DNA of 5,803 bases from Clostridia bacterium (lineage in GTDB: Bacteria > Bacillota > Clostridia > Oscillospirales > Acutalibacteraceae), in the NCBI GenBank assembly GCA_900763035.1, contig CAAFIS010000013.1:1-5803 (forward strand), written 5' to 3'. The notes under the pieces are model-generated. The model saw nothing but the letters and a program-made list of their open reading frames with translations, did not search any database and had not been told where the DNA came from. The translations under genes were made by a program, and so were the position numbers. Shown one piece after another: positions 1 through 5,803 of this stretch; within the stretch, counting starts at the first letter, position 1, and every line of letters starts with the position of its first letter.

Positions 1-788
1 CGGCGCGCGCTTTGCACGATCTCGCGCAGGGGCAGCTCCAGCGCGGCGGACAGCGTGCCGCCCTCCACCTGCACCAGCGTCACCGCCCGGCCGAACACGG
101 CAAGGCTCTCGCACGGCATATAGCGCCGCATGATGCTGGCGATGAAGGCGGCCTGCTCCGCACCGGCACGTGCATCATGCTCGCCGTGCGTGCGGCTCAC
201 CAGCACGCACAGACGAAGCGAGGACGCGTCGCCCGGCCGCACGATCGCGAGCTGCTGCGCACGGCGCAGCAGCTCGCCGTCGTCCGGCTGCCGTTCGCCG
301 GAGCCTAGGATCAGCGGCAGCAGGAACTCCGTCACCGATAGGCGGCGCAGCTCGCCCCGCACGGCCGTGTCCGTCATCGGCGGCTCGGCCGGCGCGGCCG
401 TGCCCAGCCGCTCGTCCATGCGGCGGCGGATATCGAACAGCGCCTCCGACAGCTCCGCGGCGGAGATCGGCTTGAGCAGATAGCGGATGATGTTGTAGTT
501 GATCGCCTTCTGCGCGTAATCGAACCGGTCGTACGCGCTTAAGATCACGATCTGCGTGGCGGGGCGCAGCTGGCGCACCTGCGCGGCCAGCTGCAGCCCG
601 TCGATCATCGGCATCATGATGTCGGTCAGGATCAGATCCGGCTCCAGCGTGTCCACCAGCTCCAGCGCCTCCACACCGTTCTCCGCCTCGCCGACGACGG
701 TGAAGCCCGCATCCGCCCAGCGGACCGTTTCGATCAGCGCGCGGCGCTGATCGTTCTCGTCCTCCACGACCAGTACGGTATAATCCAT
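1..788 (-). CDS. Response regulator, YesN/AraC type, receiver domain plus linker (3' end cut by window edge)
   Basis: The first 262 residues are visible, beginning MDYTVLVVEDENDQ; the reading frame stays open to the left edge, so the C-terminus is missing. Residues 2-120 form a CheY-like receiver domain. The acidic pocket is E9/D10, the phosphoacceptor is D56 in LTDIMMP, the switch Ser is S84 in ILSAYD, and the conserved Lys is K106 in LLKPI. The stretch after S84 (YDRFDYAQKAI then YLLKP) is characteristic of the YesN family, in which a receiver is followed by a long linker and a C-terminal AraC-type helix-turn-helix. Residues from about 125 are compatible with that linker; the DNA-binding domain would lie outside the window and is inferred. 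Such proteins are cytoplasmic transcription factors phosphorylated by a sensor kinase, often one sensing sugars or envelope state. The start is supported by a strong GGGAGGA seven bases upstream. The gene follows the YfhO-family gene by 33 bases on the same strand. Unlike its neighbours it uses CTA and TTA Leu codons. No kinase is visible here. Confidence 0.93.
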   Translation of the reverse strand, partial: MDYTVLVVEDENDQRRALIETVRWADAGFTVVGEAENGVEALELVDTLEPDLILTDIMMPMIDGLQLAAQVRQLRPATQIVILSAYDRFDYAQKAINYNIIRYLLKPISAAELSEALFDIRRRMDERLGTAAPAEPPMTDTAVRGELRRLSVTEFLLPLILGSGERQPDDGELLRRAQQLAIVRPGDASSLRLCVLVSRTHGEHDARAGAEQAAFIASIMRRYMPCESLAVFGRAVTLVQVEGGTLSAALELPLREIVQSAR

Positions 789-795
789 CGCGTTA

Positions 796-802
796 TCCTC
801 CC
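796..802 (-). promoter_or_regulatory. Shine-Dalgarno site of the response regulator
   Basis: On the minus strand this reads GGGAGGA, seven bases before the ATG ending at 788. It lies in the 33-base gap after the stop of the upstream membrane-protein gene. No promoter-like -10/-35 pair or terminator hairpin is seen in this gap, so the regulator is probably translated from the same mRNA as its upstream neighbour. Confidence 0.75.
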
Positions 803-821
803 GGCGTTCATCTCGTCTTGA

Positions 822-1043
822 TCAGTTCATGCCGTCCTGCGGCAGATCATCCGCCGCAGGCGCGTCCGCCTCGTCGGCCTTGTCCTCGGCCGGTCCGGCA
901 GGTGCGCTCCCGTCCGCGCCGCCTGCGGCATTTGCTGCATCGGTCGGGGACGGCTCGTCTGCGTCGTCGCTCGCCGCGGTGTTATCCTCCGGCTGCGCCT
1001 CGGCCGCCGGTATGGGCAGCCCGTCCGCCACGCCCGCTTGCGG
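822..1043 (-). other. Region encoding the acidic, Ala-rich C-terminal tail of the YfhO-family protein
   Basis: Residues from about 947 to 1020 follow the last membrane helix and its basic flank (LSRRPRP). They consist largely of Ala, Asp, Glu, Pro and Gly, with about 21 Ala, 13 Asp, 5 Glu and a single Lys. The segment has no recognisable fold and is probably disordered. By the positive-inside rule the Arg-rich flank suggests it lies in the cytoplasm, but this is an inference. The reading frame is intact through to the stop at 822-824, so this is not an obvious frameshift product. Confidence 0.7.
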
Positions 1044-3884
1044 GCGCGGACGGCGGGAAAGCCAGACCCACAGCACGATGCCTGCCGCGCCGCACAGCGA
1101 AAGCAGCAGTCCGAGCATAAGGCCGGGCGCACGGTAGCGCAGCACGACGGTATGCTCACCGGTCTCGATCGGAACGGCCAGCAGCGCGCCGTTCTCGGCG
1201 CGGGCGGTCGTCCCGACGGCCAGCGTCCCGACGGCCTTTCCGTCCACCGTGACGTGCCAGCCGTCGTCGTACGGGATCGACAGCAGCAGTGTGCGGCTGC
1301 CGTCGGCCGTCACCGTGCCGGTCAGGCGCGTCGAGGTCATCTCGGTCAGCTGCAGGCCGCCCTCGGCCAGCCGACCCAGCGCCCGCCGGATCACTTCGGT
1401 GTTCTGCCGCATGACGTAGATATTACCGGTCATCGTGCCGTCGCCGGAAACGGTGACGGACACGCGCGCACCGGGGGCAAGCTCGCCGGCGTTGAGGATA
1501 TACGGCTCGTAGGGCGCGACGCTCTCGTTCAGGCGCGTGTCGTCCTCGTCGGTGTAGACCGTGACGTTCAGCTTATCCGCCGCGCCGCAGTCGACGTAGA
1601 TCAGATAGTCGCCTGTCTCCTCGATCACGCCGGTGAACTCCACCTTCTGTTCCTTCTCCGGCTTGGTGAAGCTGGAGCCGGAGATACTGGCGGTGTAGCT
1701 GGCGGTCTCCAGATCGATCTGGGTGTACAGGTCGCCAAGCTCCTCGTCGCCGGTCAGTGCCTCCATCAGCAGCTGCTGGCTGTAAAATGGGGCATACCGT
1801 ACGCTGCGGTAGTCGCGCACCGCGTCGTCGGCCAAAAAGCCGATCGGCAGCGCAGCGCTGTTTTCGTAGATATAGCGGGTGTATCCGCCGACCGACACCT
1901 TGTCGACCGGCGTCAGCCCGGCCTGCGTTTTCTCCTCGCCGAACACGACGTAGCGGATCCCCAGCAGCGCATCGGTCACCGGCGAAAAGCTGCGGTACAG
2001 GTAGCTGTTGACGCCGTTGATCGCGTACCCCTCCTCGCCCATCAGGCAGGTGATGGCATAAGGGTTGCTGGAGGCAAAGGTGGTGATGCCGTTATAGTGG
2101 TGCAGCGCCGTATCCATGCAGGTCGAGCGCGGTGCGTATTCCATACGGGCAAACAGCAGCCCTTCGTTTTCCGCCAGCTCCTCGGCGCGGCGCAGCGCGC
2201 GGTCGGTGGCGGCGTAGCCGTCGTTCGCGATATAGGACGAGCGGTCGGTGAACCCCTCGTTCTGCCGCAGGGTGACCAGCGCTTCGCCCGTGCCGATCGT
2301 CAGCTCCGCCGTGACGGCGACGAGCAGCAGCAGGCTGCCCGTGCGCAGACCCAGCTTCTTTTTGCCGATGACCAGCAGGATCCCGGCATACACCGCCAGC
2401 AGCAAAAGGGAGGTGTACAGCACCTTGGCCGTGGGGGCGTCGTCGCCGCCGAATTTTTCCCACAGTGCGGCATAGGCAGCCAGCGCGGCGAGGGAGCCGG
2501 CGATCTGCCGCGGCCGCACGCGGGAGAGGTGCGGCAGCAGCTGTGCTGCCAGCAGCAGCAGCGTCAGGCAGGTGAGGAACGAGAACCGGTAGGGCAGATC
2601 GTTCGGGGCGTGCAGGCCGTGCCACAGGATGTTCCAGCGGTTGACCGTGCAGCTGAGCAGCATCACCGCCGTCAGCCCCGTCCCGCACAGCCGCCGCCGC
2701 AGTGTGATCGTGCGCTGCGTGGCATAGATCGGCAAAAACAGCACCGCCGCCATGCCGCAGTAGAGGTTAGGCAGCTTGCCGGAGCGGATCGTGGGAGACG
2801 AGCCGTAGAAGAACCGGCGCACCAGATCGAACAGCGGGAACTCGGCATCCAGCTCGGGGATCGAGCCGCCGGCCGCCGAGGTGTGCCGCAGCGCCAGCGC
2901 CGTAGGCACCAGCAGCGCGGCGGTCAGTGCCCCCGCCAGCAGCGAGGACAGCGCGAAGCGCGCCGTGCCCAGCACGTTCTCCTGCGCCGTGCGCCGCTCG
3001 CGCAGCAGCCAGAACACGTGCCACAGCACAAGGAACACGCACAGCATGAACGCCAGATAATAGTTCGAAAACAGCGAAAGCGCCAGCAGCAGCGTATACG
3101 GCAGAAATCTCCCCGTCCGCTGCATATGCTCGAAGCACAGCACCACGATCGGCGCCAGTGCGACCACGTCCAGCCACATGATGTTCCACGAGTAGGCCAG
3201 CATATACATGGAGCAGGAATACATCACCGCCAGCGCGATGCAGCCCGCCGACCGCTTGCCGCACAGGTACTGCGCACAGGCGGCGAAGCCCGCGGCGGCC
3301 GCCGCGTTTTTGAGCAGCGTGATCAGCAGGATCGCCTCGGTCAGCATCTCCTCCGGGAAGGGGAGCAGCAGCAGGTTGAGCGGGCTCGCCAGATAATAGG
3401 CGAAGGCGGGCAGGAAGTTCGCACCGAGCCCGATGTGGAACGACCAGCCGGAGAAGTCTCCGGACAGCAGCCGCGTGCGCAGCTCGCTGAGCAGGGGGGC
3501 GTACTGGTGGTGCATATCCACGGTCAGCAGTGCGCGCTTGCCCAGCGGCCACACCCCCAGATAGGCGTAGCCCAGCATCATCAGGCACAGCGCCAGCACC
3601 CCCGCCGCCAGCGGGATGTGCCACGCCGGGCGCCCCTTCTGCGGCGGCTGCAGTGTGGCGGCGAACCACAGCGTCGTCAGCCCGGCCAGCAGCGCCGCGC
3701 CGCCCAGCGTGTATACGACGCGCCCGACGGCGTTCGCGTCCGTGCCGGTGCCGCGCTCGTCCAGCAGGGCGGGCGTGCGCGTGTCCAGCCACAAAAACGC
3801 GCACAGCGTCAATGCCAAAAAGATCACGACCAGCAGACAGGCGCGCACCATCCGGCGCCCGCGGTCTTGCCCAAGCTGCCCCAT
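822..3884 (-). CDS. YfhO-family polytopic membrane protein, probable GT-C glycosyltransferase
   Basis: This 1020-residue protein has about 14-16 predicted membrane segments. The first are near residues 14-34, 56-78 and 90-112, with a dense set from about 155 to 530. A large extracytoplasmic region follows (about 531-918), then a final membrane helix (about 920-943). Family hallmarks include TVDMHHQYAP (121-130), with D123 a candidate catalytic Asp of the first outer loop; SFHIGLGAN (148-156); YYLASPLNLL (163-172); HAPNDLPYRFSF (425-436); LGIRYVV (641-647); PYDDGWHVTVDGK (871-883); and a terminal HTVVLRYRAPG. In Bacillus subtilis, YfhO is the transferase that adds GlcNAc to lipoteichoic acid using an undecaprenyl-phosphate sugar made by CsbB. 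The substrate here is unknown, because Clostridia often carry several paralogues. The protein is longer than B. subtilis YfhO, partly because of an acidic Ala-rich tail. The start is supported by GGAGAG five bases upstream and a promoter further out. It probably shares an mRNA with the response regulator. Confidence 0.94.
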   Translation of the reverse strand: MGQLGQDRGRRMVRACLLVVIFLALTLCAFLWLDTRTPALLDERGTGTDANAVGRVVYTLGGAALLAGLTTLWFAATLQPPQKGRPAWHIPLAAGVLALCLMMLGYAYLGVWPLGKRALLTVDMHHQYAPLLSELRTRLLSGDFSGWSFHIGLGANFLPAFAYYLASPLNLLLLPFPEEMLTEAILLITLLKNAAAAAGFAACAQYLCGKRSAGCIALAVMYSCSMYMLAYSWNIMWLDVVALAPIVVLCFEHMQRTGRFLPYTLLLALSLFSNYYLAFMLCVFLVLWHVFWLLRERRTAQENVLGTARFALSSLLAGALTAALLVPTALALRHTSAAGGSIPELDAEFPLFDLVRRFFYGSSPTIRSGKLPNLYCGMAAVLFLPIYATQRTITLRRRLCGTGLTAVMLLSCTVNRWNILWHGLHAPNDLPYRFSFLTCLTLLLLAAQLLPHLSRVRPRQIAGSLAALAAYAALWEKFGGDDAPTAKVLYTSLLLLAVYAGILLVIGKKKLGLRTGSLLLLVAVTAELTIGTGEALVTLRQNEGFTDRSSYIANDGYAATDRALRRAEELAENEGLLFARMEYAPRSTCMDTALHHYNGITTFASSNPYAITCLMGEEGYAINGVNSYLYRSFSPVTDALLGIRYVVFGEEKTQAGLTPVDKVSVGGYTRYIYENSAALPIGFLADDAVRDYRSVRYAPFYSQQLLMEALTGDEELGDLYTQIDLETASYTASISGSSFTKPEKEQKVEFTGVIEETGDYLIYVDCGAADKLNVTVYTDEDDTRLNESVAPYEPYILNAGELAPGARVSVTVSGDGTMTGNIYVMRQNTEVIRRALGRLAEGGLQLTEMTSTRLTGTVTADGSRTLLLSIPYDDGWHVTVDGKAVGTLAVGTTARAENGALLAVPIETGEHTVVLRYRAPGLMLGLLLSLCGAAGIVLWVWLSRRPRPQAGVADGLPIPAAEAQPEDNTAASDDADEPSPTDAANAAGGADGSAPAGPAEDKADEADAPAADDLPQDGMN

Positions 3885-3889
3885 ACCAT

Positions 3890-3895
3890 CTCTCC
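3890..3895 (-). promoter_or_regulatory. Shine-Dalgarno site of the YfhO-family gene
   Basis: The minus strand reads GGAGAG, five bases before the ATG at 3884-3882. The alternative in-frame Met12 (MVRACLL) has no comparable site just upstream, and the ATG overlapping this site is in another frame. This supports the longer start. Confidence 0.7.
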
Positions 3896-3938
3896 GATCT
3901 GTTCGTCTCCGGCTATCCGCCTTTTGATCATATCGTCT

Positions 3939-3967
3939 ATTATACCGTATTTTTCTGCCGAATGCAA
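3939..3967 (-). promoter_or_regulatory. Predicted sigma-A-type promoter for the YfhO-family gene and response regulator
   Basis: On the minus strand a perfect -10 TATAAT (3944-3939) lies 17 bases from a weak -35 TTGCAT (3967-3962, three of six consensus bases). The spacer is AT-rich, unlike the GC-rich surroundings. Transcription would begin near 3932, leaving a leader of roughly 48 nucleotides. The weak -35 leaves room for activator dependence, but no operator could be identified. Confidence 0.75.
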
Positions 3968-3996
3968 CGGTTATTTGTGCGCGTGTGTGGGCGCGG

Positions 3997-4025
3997 TTGA
4001 CGGCGCTCCCGCCCCGTGCTATAAT
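3997..4025 (+). promoter_or_regulatory. Predicted strong sigma-A-type promoter for the M32 carboxypeptidase
   Basis: The -35 TTGACG (3997-4002, five of six consensus bases) is separated by exactly 17 bases from a perfect -10 TATAAT (4020-4025). The spacer is very GC-rich. Transcription would start near 4032, giving a leader of about 35 nucleotides. The -35 box lies 29 bases from the -35 of the divergent promoter, so RNA polymerase or a regulator bound at one could affect the other. Confidence 0.85.
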
Positions 4026-4035
4026 GAAAAAGATA

Positions 4036-4049
4036 CCGCCGGACGGCGG
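4036..4049 (+). other. Short GC-rich hairpin at the 5' end of the carboxypeptidase leader
   Basis: The arms CCGCCG (4036-4041) and CGGCGG (4044-4049) are perfect inverted repeats separated by GA, which gives a realistic five-pair stem with a four-base loop. It lies within a few bases of the predicted transcript start and immediately before the Shine-Dalgarno sequence. A 5'-terminal stem may stabilise mRNA or reduce ribosome access, but neither effect can be shown from sequence. Confidence 0.5.
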
Positions 4050-4051
4050 AG

Positions 4052-4057
4052 AAAGGA
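4052..4057 (+). promoter_or_regulatory. Shine-Dalgarno site of the M32 carboxypeptidase
   Basis: AAAGGA, within a longer purine run (GGAGAAAGGA), precedes the ATG at 4067 by nine bases. Another ATG at 4057 overlaps this site but is out of frame with the conserved protein, so 4067 is preferred. Confidence 0.7.
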
Positions 4058-4066
4058 TGGATCGCC

Positions 4067-5575
4067 ATGAAAGAGATGACCGTCAGCGAGGCGCTGGCCG
4101 CCCTGCGCAAGACCGAGGAGCTGCTCGGCGCATACCGCCATGCGTTGGGCGTGCTGTATCTGGATGCCACCACCGCCGCCCCCAAGGGGACGAGCGAGGG
4201 TCGCGGCCGCACGATGGGCGCACTCAGCGGCGTGGTGTACGAGCTGACCGCCGATCCGGCACTGGGCGAGCTGATCGCGTTCCTTGGCGCGCACGCCGGG
4301 GAGCTGGACGAACGCGCCCGCCGCGAGGTGGAGCTGATGCGCAAGCAGCACGAGCAGATCTCGCGCATCCCGGCGCAGGAATACATCGACTATACCGTGC
4401 TGGTCAACAAGGCGCAAAGCGTCTGGGCGCAGGCAAAAACGGATAACGACTTCGCGGCCTTCGCCCCGTATCTGGAAAAGACCGTGGAAACGAACCGCCG
4501 CTTCGCCGGGTATTTCCACCCGGAGATGGCACCGTATGACGCGCTGCTCAACGAGTGTGAGGAGGGGCTGGACACCAAAACACTGGATGCCTTCTTCGCC
4601 GAGCTGCGGGCAACGATCGTGCCGCTGATCCGCCGGGTGCAGCAGGCCCCGCCGATCGAAAACGGCTTTTTGCACGTACACTACCCGGTGGAAAAGCAGC
4701 GCCTGCTCTCGGACTACCTGATGCAGGTGCTGGGGCTCGACCGCGACCATTGCGGCATCGCCGAAACGGAACATCCCTACACCACCGACTTCAACCACGA
4801 TGATGTGCGCATCACCACACACTATTTCGAGGACGACGTGGCCTCGTCGATGTATTCCGTCATCCACGAGGGCGGCCACGCGATCTATGAGCTGGGGATC
4901 GAACCGGACTACGACTACACCGTCCTGTCCGGCGGCGTGTCCATGGGCATCCACGAGAGCCAGAGCCGCTTTTTCGAAAACCTGATCGGTCGCAGCGAGG
5001 CGTTCATCACTGCGATATGGCCAAAGCTGACCGAGCTGTTCCCGGAGCAGCTGGCCGGGGCGGACGCGCACGCGTTCTACCGCGCCGTCAACCGTGCCGA
5101 GCCGTCGCTGATCCGCACGGAGGCGGACGAGCTGACCTACTGTATGCACGTCATGGTGCGCTACGAGCTGGAGAAGCGCCTGATCGCTGGCGATCTGGCG
5201 GTGGCCGAGCTGCCTGCGGCGTGGAACGCGCTGTACAAGGAGTATCTCGGCATCGATGTGCCGGATGACCGCCGCGGCTGCCTGCAGGATTCGCACTGGT
5301 CGGGCGGCAGCATCGGCTATTTTCCGTCCTATGCGCTGGGCAGCGCCTATGGTCCGCAGATCCTGCACGTAATGGAAAGGGATCTGGGCGATATCTATGC
5401 CGACGTGGCGCAGGGCGATCTGTCCCGCATCAAGGCGTGGCTGCGCGAGCATATCCACCGCTACGGCTGCCTGTATCCCTCCGGCGAGCTGTTCACACGC
5501 ACCTGCGGGCAGTTCGACGCGAAGTATTACACCGACTATCTGGTGAAGAAGTACACCGAATTGTACGGTCTGTGA
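4067..5575 (+). CDS. M32 family metallocarboxypeptidase (carboxypeptidase Taq family)
   Basis: This complete 502-residue protein matches the usual M32 length of about 500. The family removes C-terminal amino acids from peptides in the cytoplasm with broad specificity, generally sparing proline, and uses a divalent metal (Zn or Co). The defining motifs occur in order: HPY (236-238, normally HPF), DVRIT (246-250, DxRxT), HEGGH (267-271, HExxH), HESQ (296-299), IRTEAD (349-354, IRxxAD) and GCLQDSHW (404-411, GxxQDxHW). By family precedent, H267, H271 and E297 bind the metal and E268 is the general base. There is no signal peptide or membrane segment, which fits a cytosolic enzyme in peptide turnover. 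The gene has its own near-consensus promoter and is transcribed away from the YfhO-family gene; it is probably monocistronic, since no gene follows within the window. All catalytic residues are present, so it should be active. Confidence 0.97.
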   Translation: MKEMTVSEALAALRKTEELLGAYRHALGVLYLDATTAAPKGTSEGRGRTMGALSGVVYELTADPALGELIAFLGAHAGELDERARREVELMRKQHEQISRIPAQEYIDYTVLVNKAQSVWAQAKTDNDFAAFAPYLEKTVETNRRFAGYFHPEMAPYDALLNECEEGLDTKTLDAFFAELRATIVPLIRRVQQAPPIENGFLHVHYPVEKQRLLSDYLMQVLGLDRDHCGIAETEHPYTTDFNHDDVRITTHYFEDDVASSMYSVIHEGGHAIYELGIEPDYDYTVLSGGVSMGIHESQSRFFENLIGRSEAFITAIWPKLTELFPEQLAGADAHAFYRAVNRAEPSLIRTEADELTYCMHVMVRYELEKRLIAGDLAVAELPAAWNALYKEYLGIDVPDDRRGCLQDSHWSGGSIGYFPSYALGSAYGPQILHVMERDLGDIYADVAQGDLSRIKAWLREHIHRYGCLYPSGELFTRTCGQFDAKYYTDYLVKKYTELYGL

Positions 5576-5629
5576 TATTTATGCAGGATCATACCGAGCA
5601 TTGACCTTTTGGCCGTCGTTCGTCAGCCC

Positions 5630-5654
5630 CGATCCGCCCGGCACGGGCGGATCG
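5630..5654. repeat. Hairpin 1: perfect 11-bp GC-rich inverted repeat
   Basis: CGATCCGCCCG (5630-5640) and CGGGCGGATCG (5644-5654) are exact reverse complements around the triloop GCA. It starts 54 bases after the carboxypeptidase stop codon. No T-tract follows on either strand, so it is not a classical intrinsic terminator, but as RNA it would be a very stable stem that could protect the 3' end of the upstream mRNA. Confidence 0.85.
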
Positions 5655-5660
5655 AGGCTT

Positions 5661-5705
5661 GAGGCTTGCAAAAGCACGGTCGATGCCCGTCCTTTTGCAG
5701 GCCTC
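5661..5705. repeat. Hairpin 2: long imperfect inverted repeat
   Basis: GAGGCTTGCAAAAG (5661-5674) pairs over 14 positions with CTTTTGCAGGCCTC (5692-5705), including one G-U pair. After a C/C mismatch, ACGG (5676-5679) pairs with CCGT (5687-5690) around a seven-base loop. The A-run in the left arm and T-run in the right arm resemble bidirectional terminators, but there is no T-tract beyond the stem. A tandem 7-base repeat, GAGGCTT twice, spans 5654-5667. Confidence 0.8.
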
Positions 5706-5707
5706 AC

Positions 5708-5744
5708 CGAAAGTGTCGGGAACGTTTCGTTTCCGACACTTTCG
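5708..5744. repeat. Hairpin 3: 17-bp inverted repeat with triloop
   Basis: CGAAAGTGTCGGGAACG (5708-5724) pairs with CGTTTCCGACACTTTCG (5728-5744) over all 17 positions, with one G-U wobble, around the loop TTT. It begins two bases after hairpin 2. The mirrored A-run and T-run in the outer arms make it a plausible bidirectional terminator; the T-run is short and lies inside the stem. Confidence 0.85.
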
Positions 5745-5772
5745 CGCTGCCTGCGGGCGGGTGATCACATGC

Positions 5773-5799
5773 GAAGGGAAACCCTGACGGTTTCCCTTC
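5773..5799. terminator. Hairpin 4: possible bidirectional terminator
   Basis: GAAGGGAAACC (5773-5783) and GGTTTCCCTTC (5789-5799) are perfect 11-base complements around the loop CTGAC. A-rich left and T-rich right arms give a terminator-like stem readable in both directions, and it may serve a convergent gene beyond the right edge. The window ends four bases later, so a downstream T-tract cannot be fully assessed; the visible ACAC is not one. The terminator function is tentative. Confidence 0.5.
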
Positions 5800-5803
5800 A
5801 CAC

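Larger units (their letters stand above)
5576..5803. other. Non-coding tail region with four consecutive inverted repeats
   Basis: This stretch after the carboxypeptidase stop contains no credible gene. It is dominated by four strong stem-loops at 5630-5654, 5661-5705, 5708-5744 and 5773-5799; the gaps between the first three are six and two bases. The 54 bases before the first hairpin, and the 28 bases between the third and fourth, show nothing recognisable apart from the 8-base palindrome GTGATCAC at 5761-5768. Confidence 0.8.

Noticed and set aside
12..483. Several plus-strand frames of about 100 residues opposite the response regulator
   Set aside because: They overlap the receiver/linker coding sequence on the other strand, have Arg/Ala/Ser-rich translations typical of GC-rich shadow frames, and show no domain.
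1038..4070. A 1010-codon open frame on the plus strand, antisense to the YfhO-family gene
   Set aside because: Its codons are in exact register with the sense codons, so a stop would require TTA, CTA or TCA in the sense gene. The GC-rich codon bias avoids these through about 949 codons. The translation is rich in Gln, Arg, His and Gly, lacks any recognised domain, and the sense strand has unmistakable YfhO motifs.
3985..4446. A 153-codon plus-strand frame overlapping the carboxypeptidase start
   Set aside because: Its start lies upstream of the predicted transcription start, and it overlaps the real gene in a different frame with an Arg-rich product and no recognisable domain.
4019..5458. 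A 479-codon open frame on the minus strand, antisense to the M32 peptidase
   Set aside because: It is the same codon-on-codon register artefact: the sense gene avoids TTA, CTA and TCA. The sense strand carries M32 catalytic motifs, and the antisense product shows no family features.
5630..5799. CRISPR array interpretation of the repeated palindromes
   Set aside because: The four palindromes have different sequences and unequal spacing; there is no identical repeat and no uniform spacer.
5589..5801. A 70-residue minus-strand frame with a GTG start at the right end
   Set aside because: It runs straight through all four hairpins, its composition is dictated by the inverted repeats, and it resembles no known family. 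A ribosome binding site cannot be checked at the window edge.

Overview
The window looks like ordinary chromosomal sequence from a GC-rich member of the Firmicutes, most likely a Clostridia lineage such as Oscillospiraceae/Ruminococcaceae. That rests on three points: protein families typical of Firmicutes (a YesN-type response regulator, a YfhO-family membrane protein and an M32 carboxypeptidase), strong purine-rich Shine-Dalgarno sites and consensus sigma-A-like promoters despite high GC, and strong avoidance of TTA/CTA/TCA codons in two of the genes. The genus cannot be fixed from sequence reading alone.

Layout: two genes read leftward and one rightward from a shared intergenic region. From about 3884 down to 822 on the minus strand lies a 1020-residue YfhO-family polytopic membrane protein, a probable GT-C fold glycosyltransferase of the cell envelope. 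It is followed after 33 bases by the N-terminal 262 residues of a receiver-domain response regulator (788 to the left edge), whose C-terminal part, presumably an AraC-type DNA-binding domain, is off the window. The two probably form one transcription unit. The 182-base divergent intergenic region (3885-4066) carries a near-consensus promoter for each direction. On the plus strand, 4067-5575 encodes a complete 502-residue M32 metallocarboxypeptidase with nearly all family motifs intact.

The last 228 bases (5576-5803) hold no credible gene. They contain four consecutive strong inverted repeats, three of them packed almost without gaps. They could be stacked bidirectional terminators, a structured RNA or a dispersed palindromic repeat. 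This is the most unusual feature of the window.

The genes do not form an obvious single pathway. The membrane protein and regulator may be functionally linked by co-transcription; the peptidase is a separate cytoplasmic housekeeping-type enzyme. I found no mobile element, CRISPR array, tRNA or rRNA, and no convincing evidence of a new multi-gene system.
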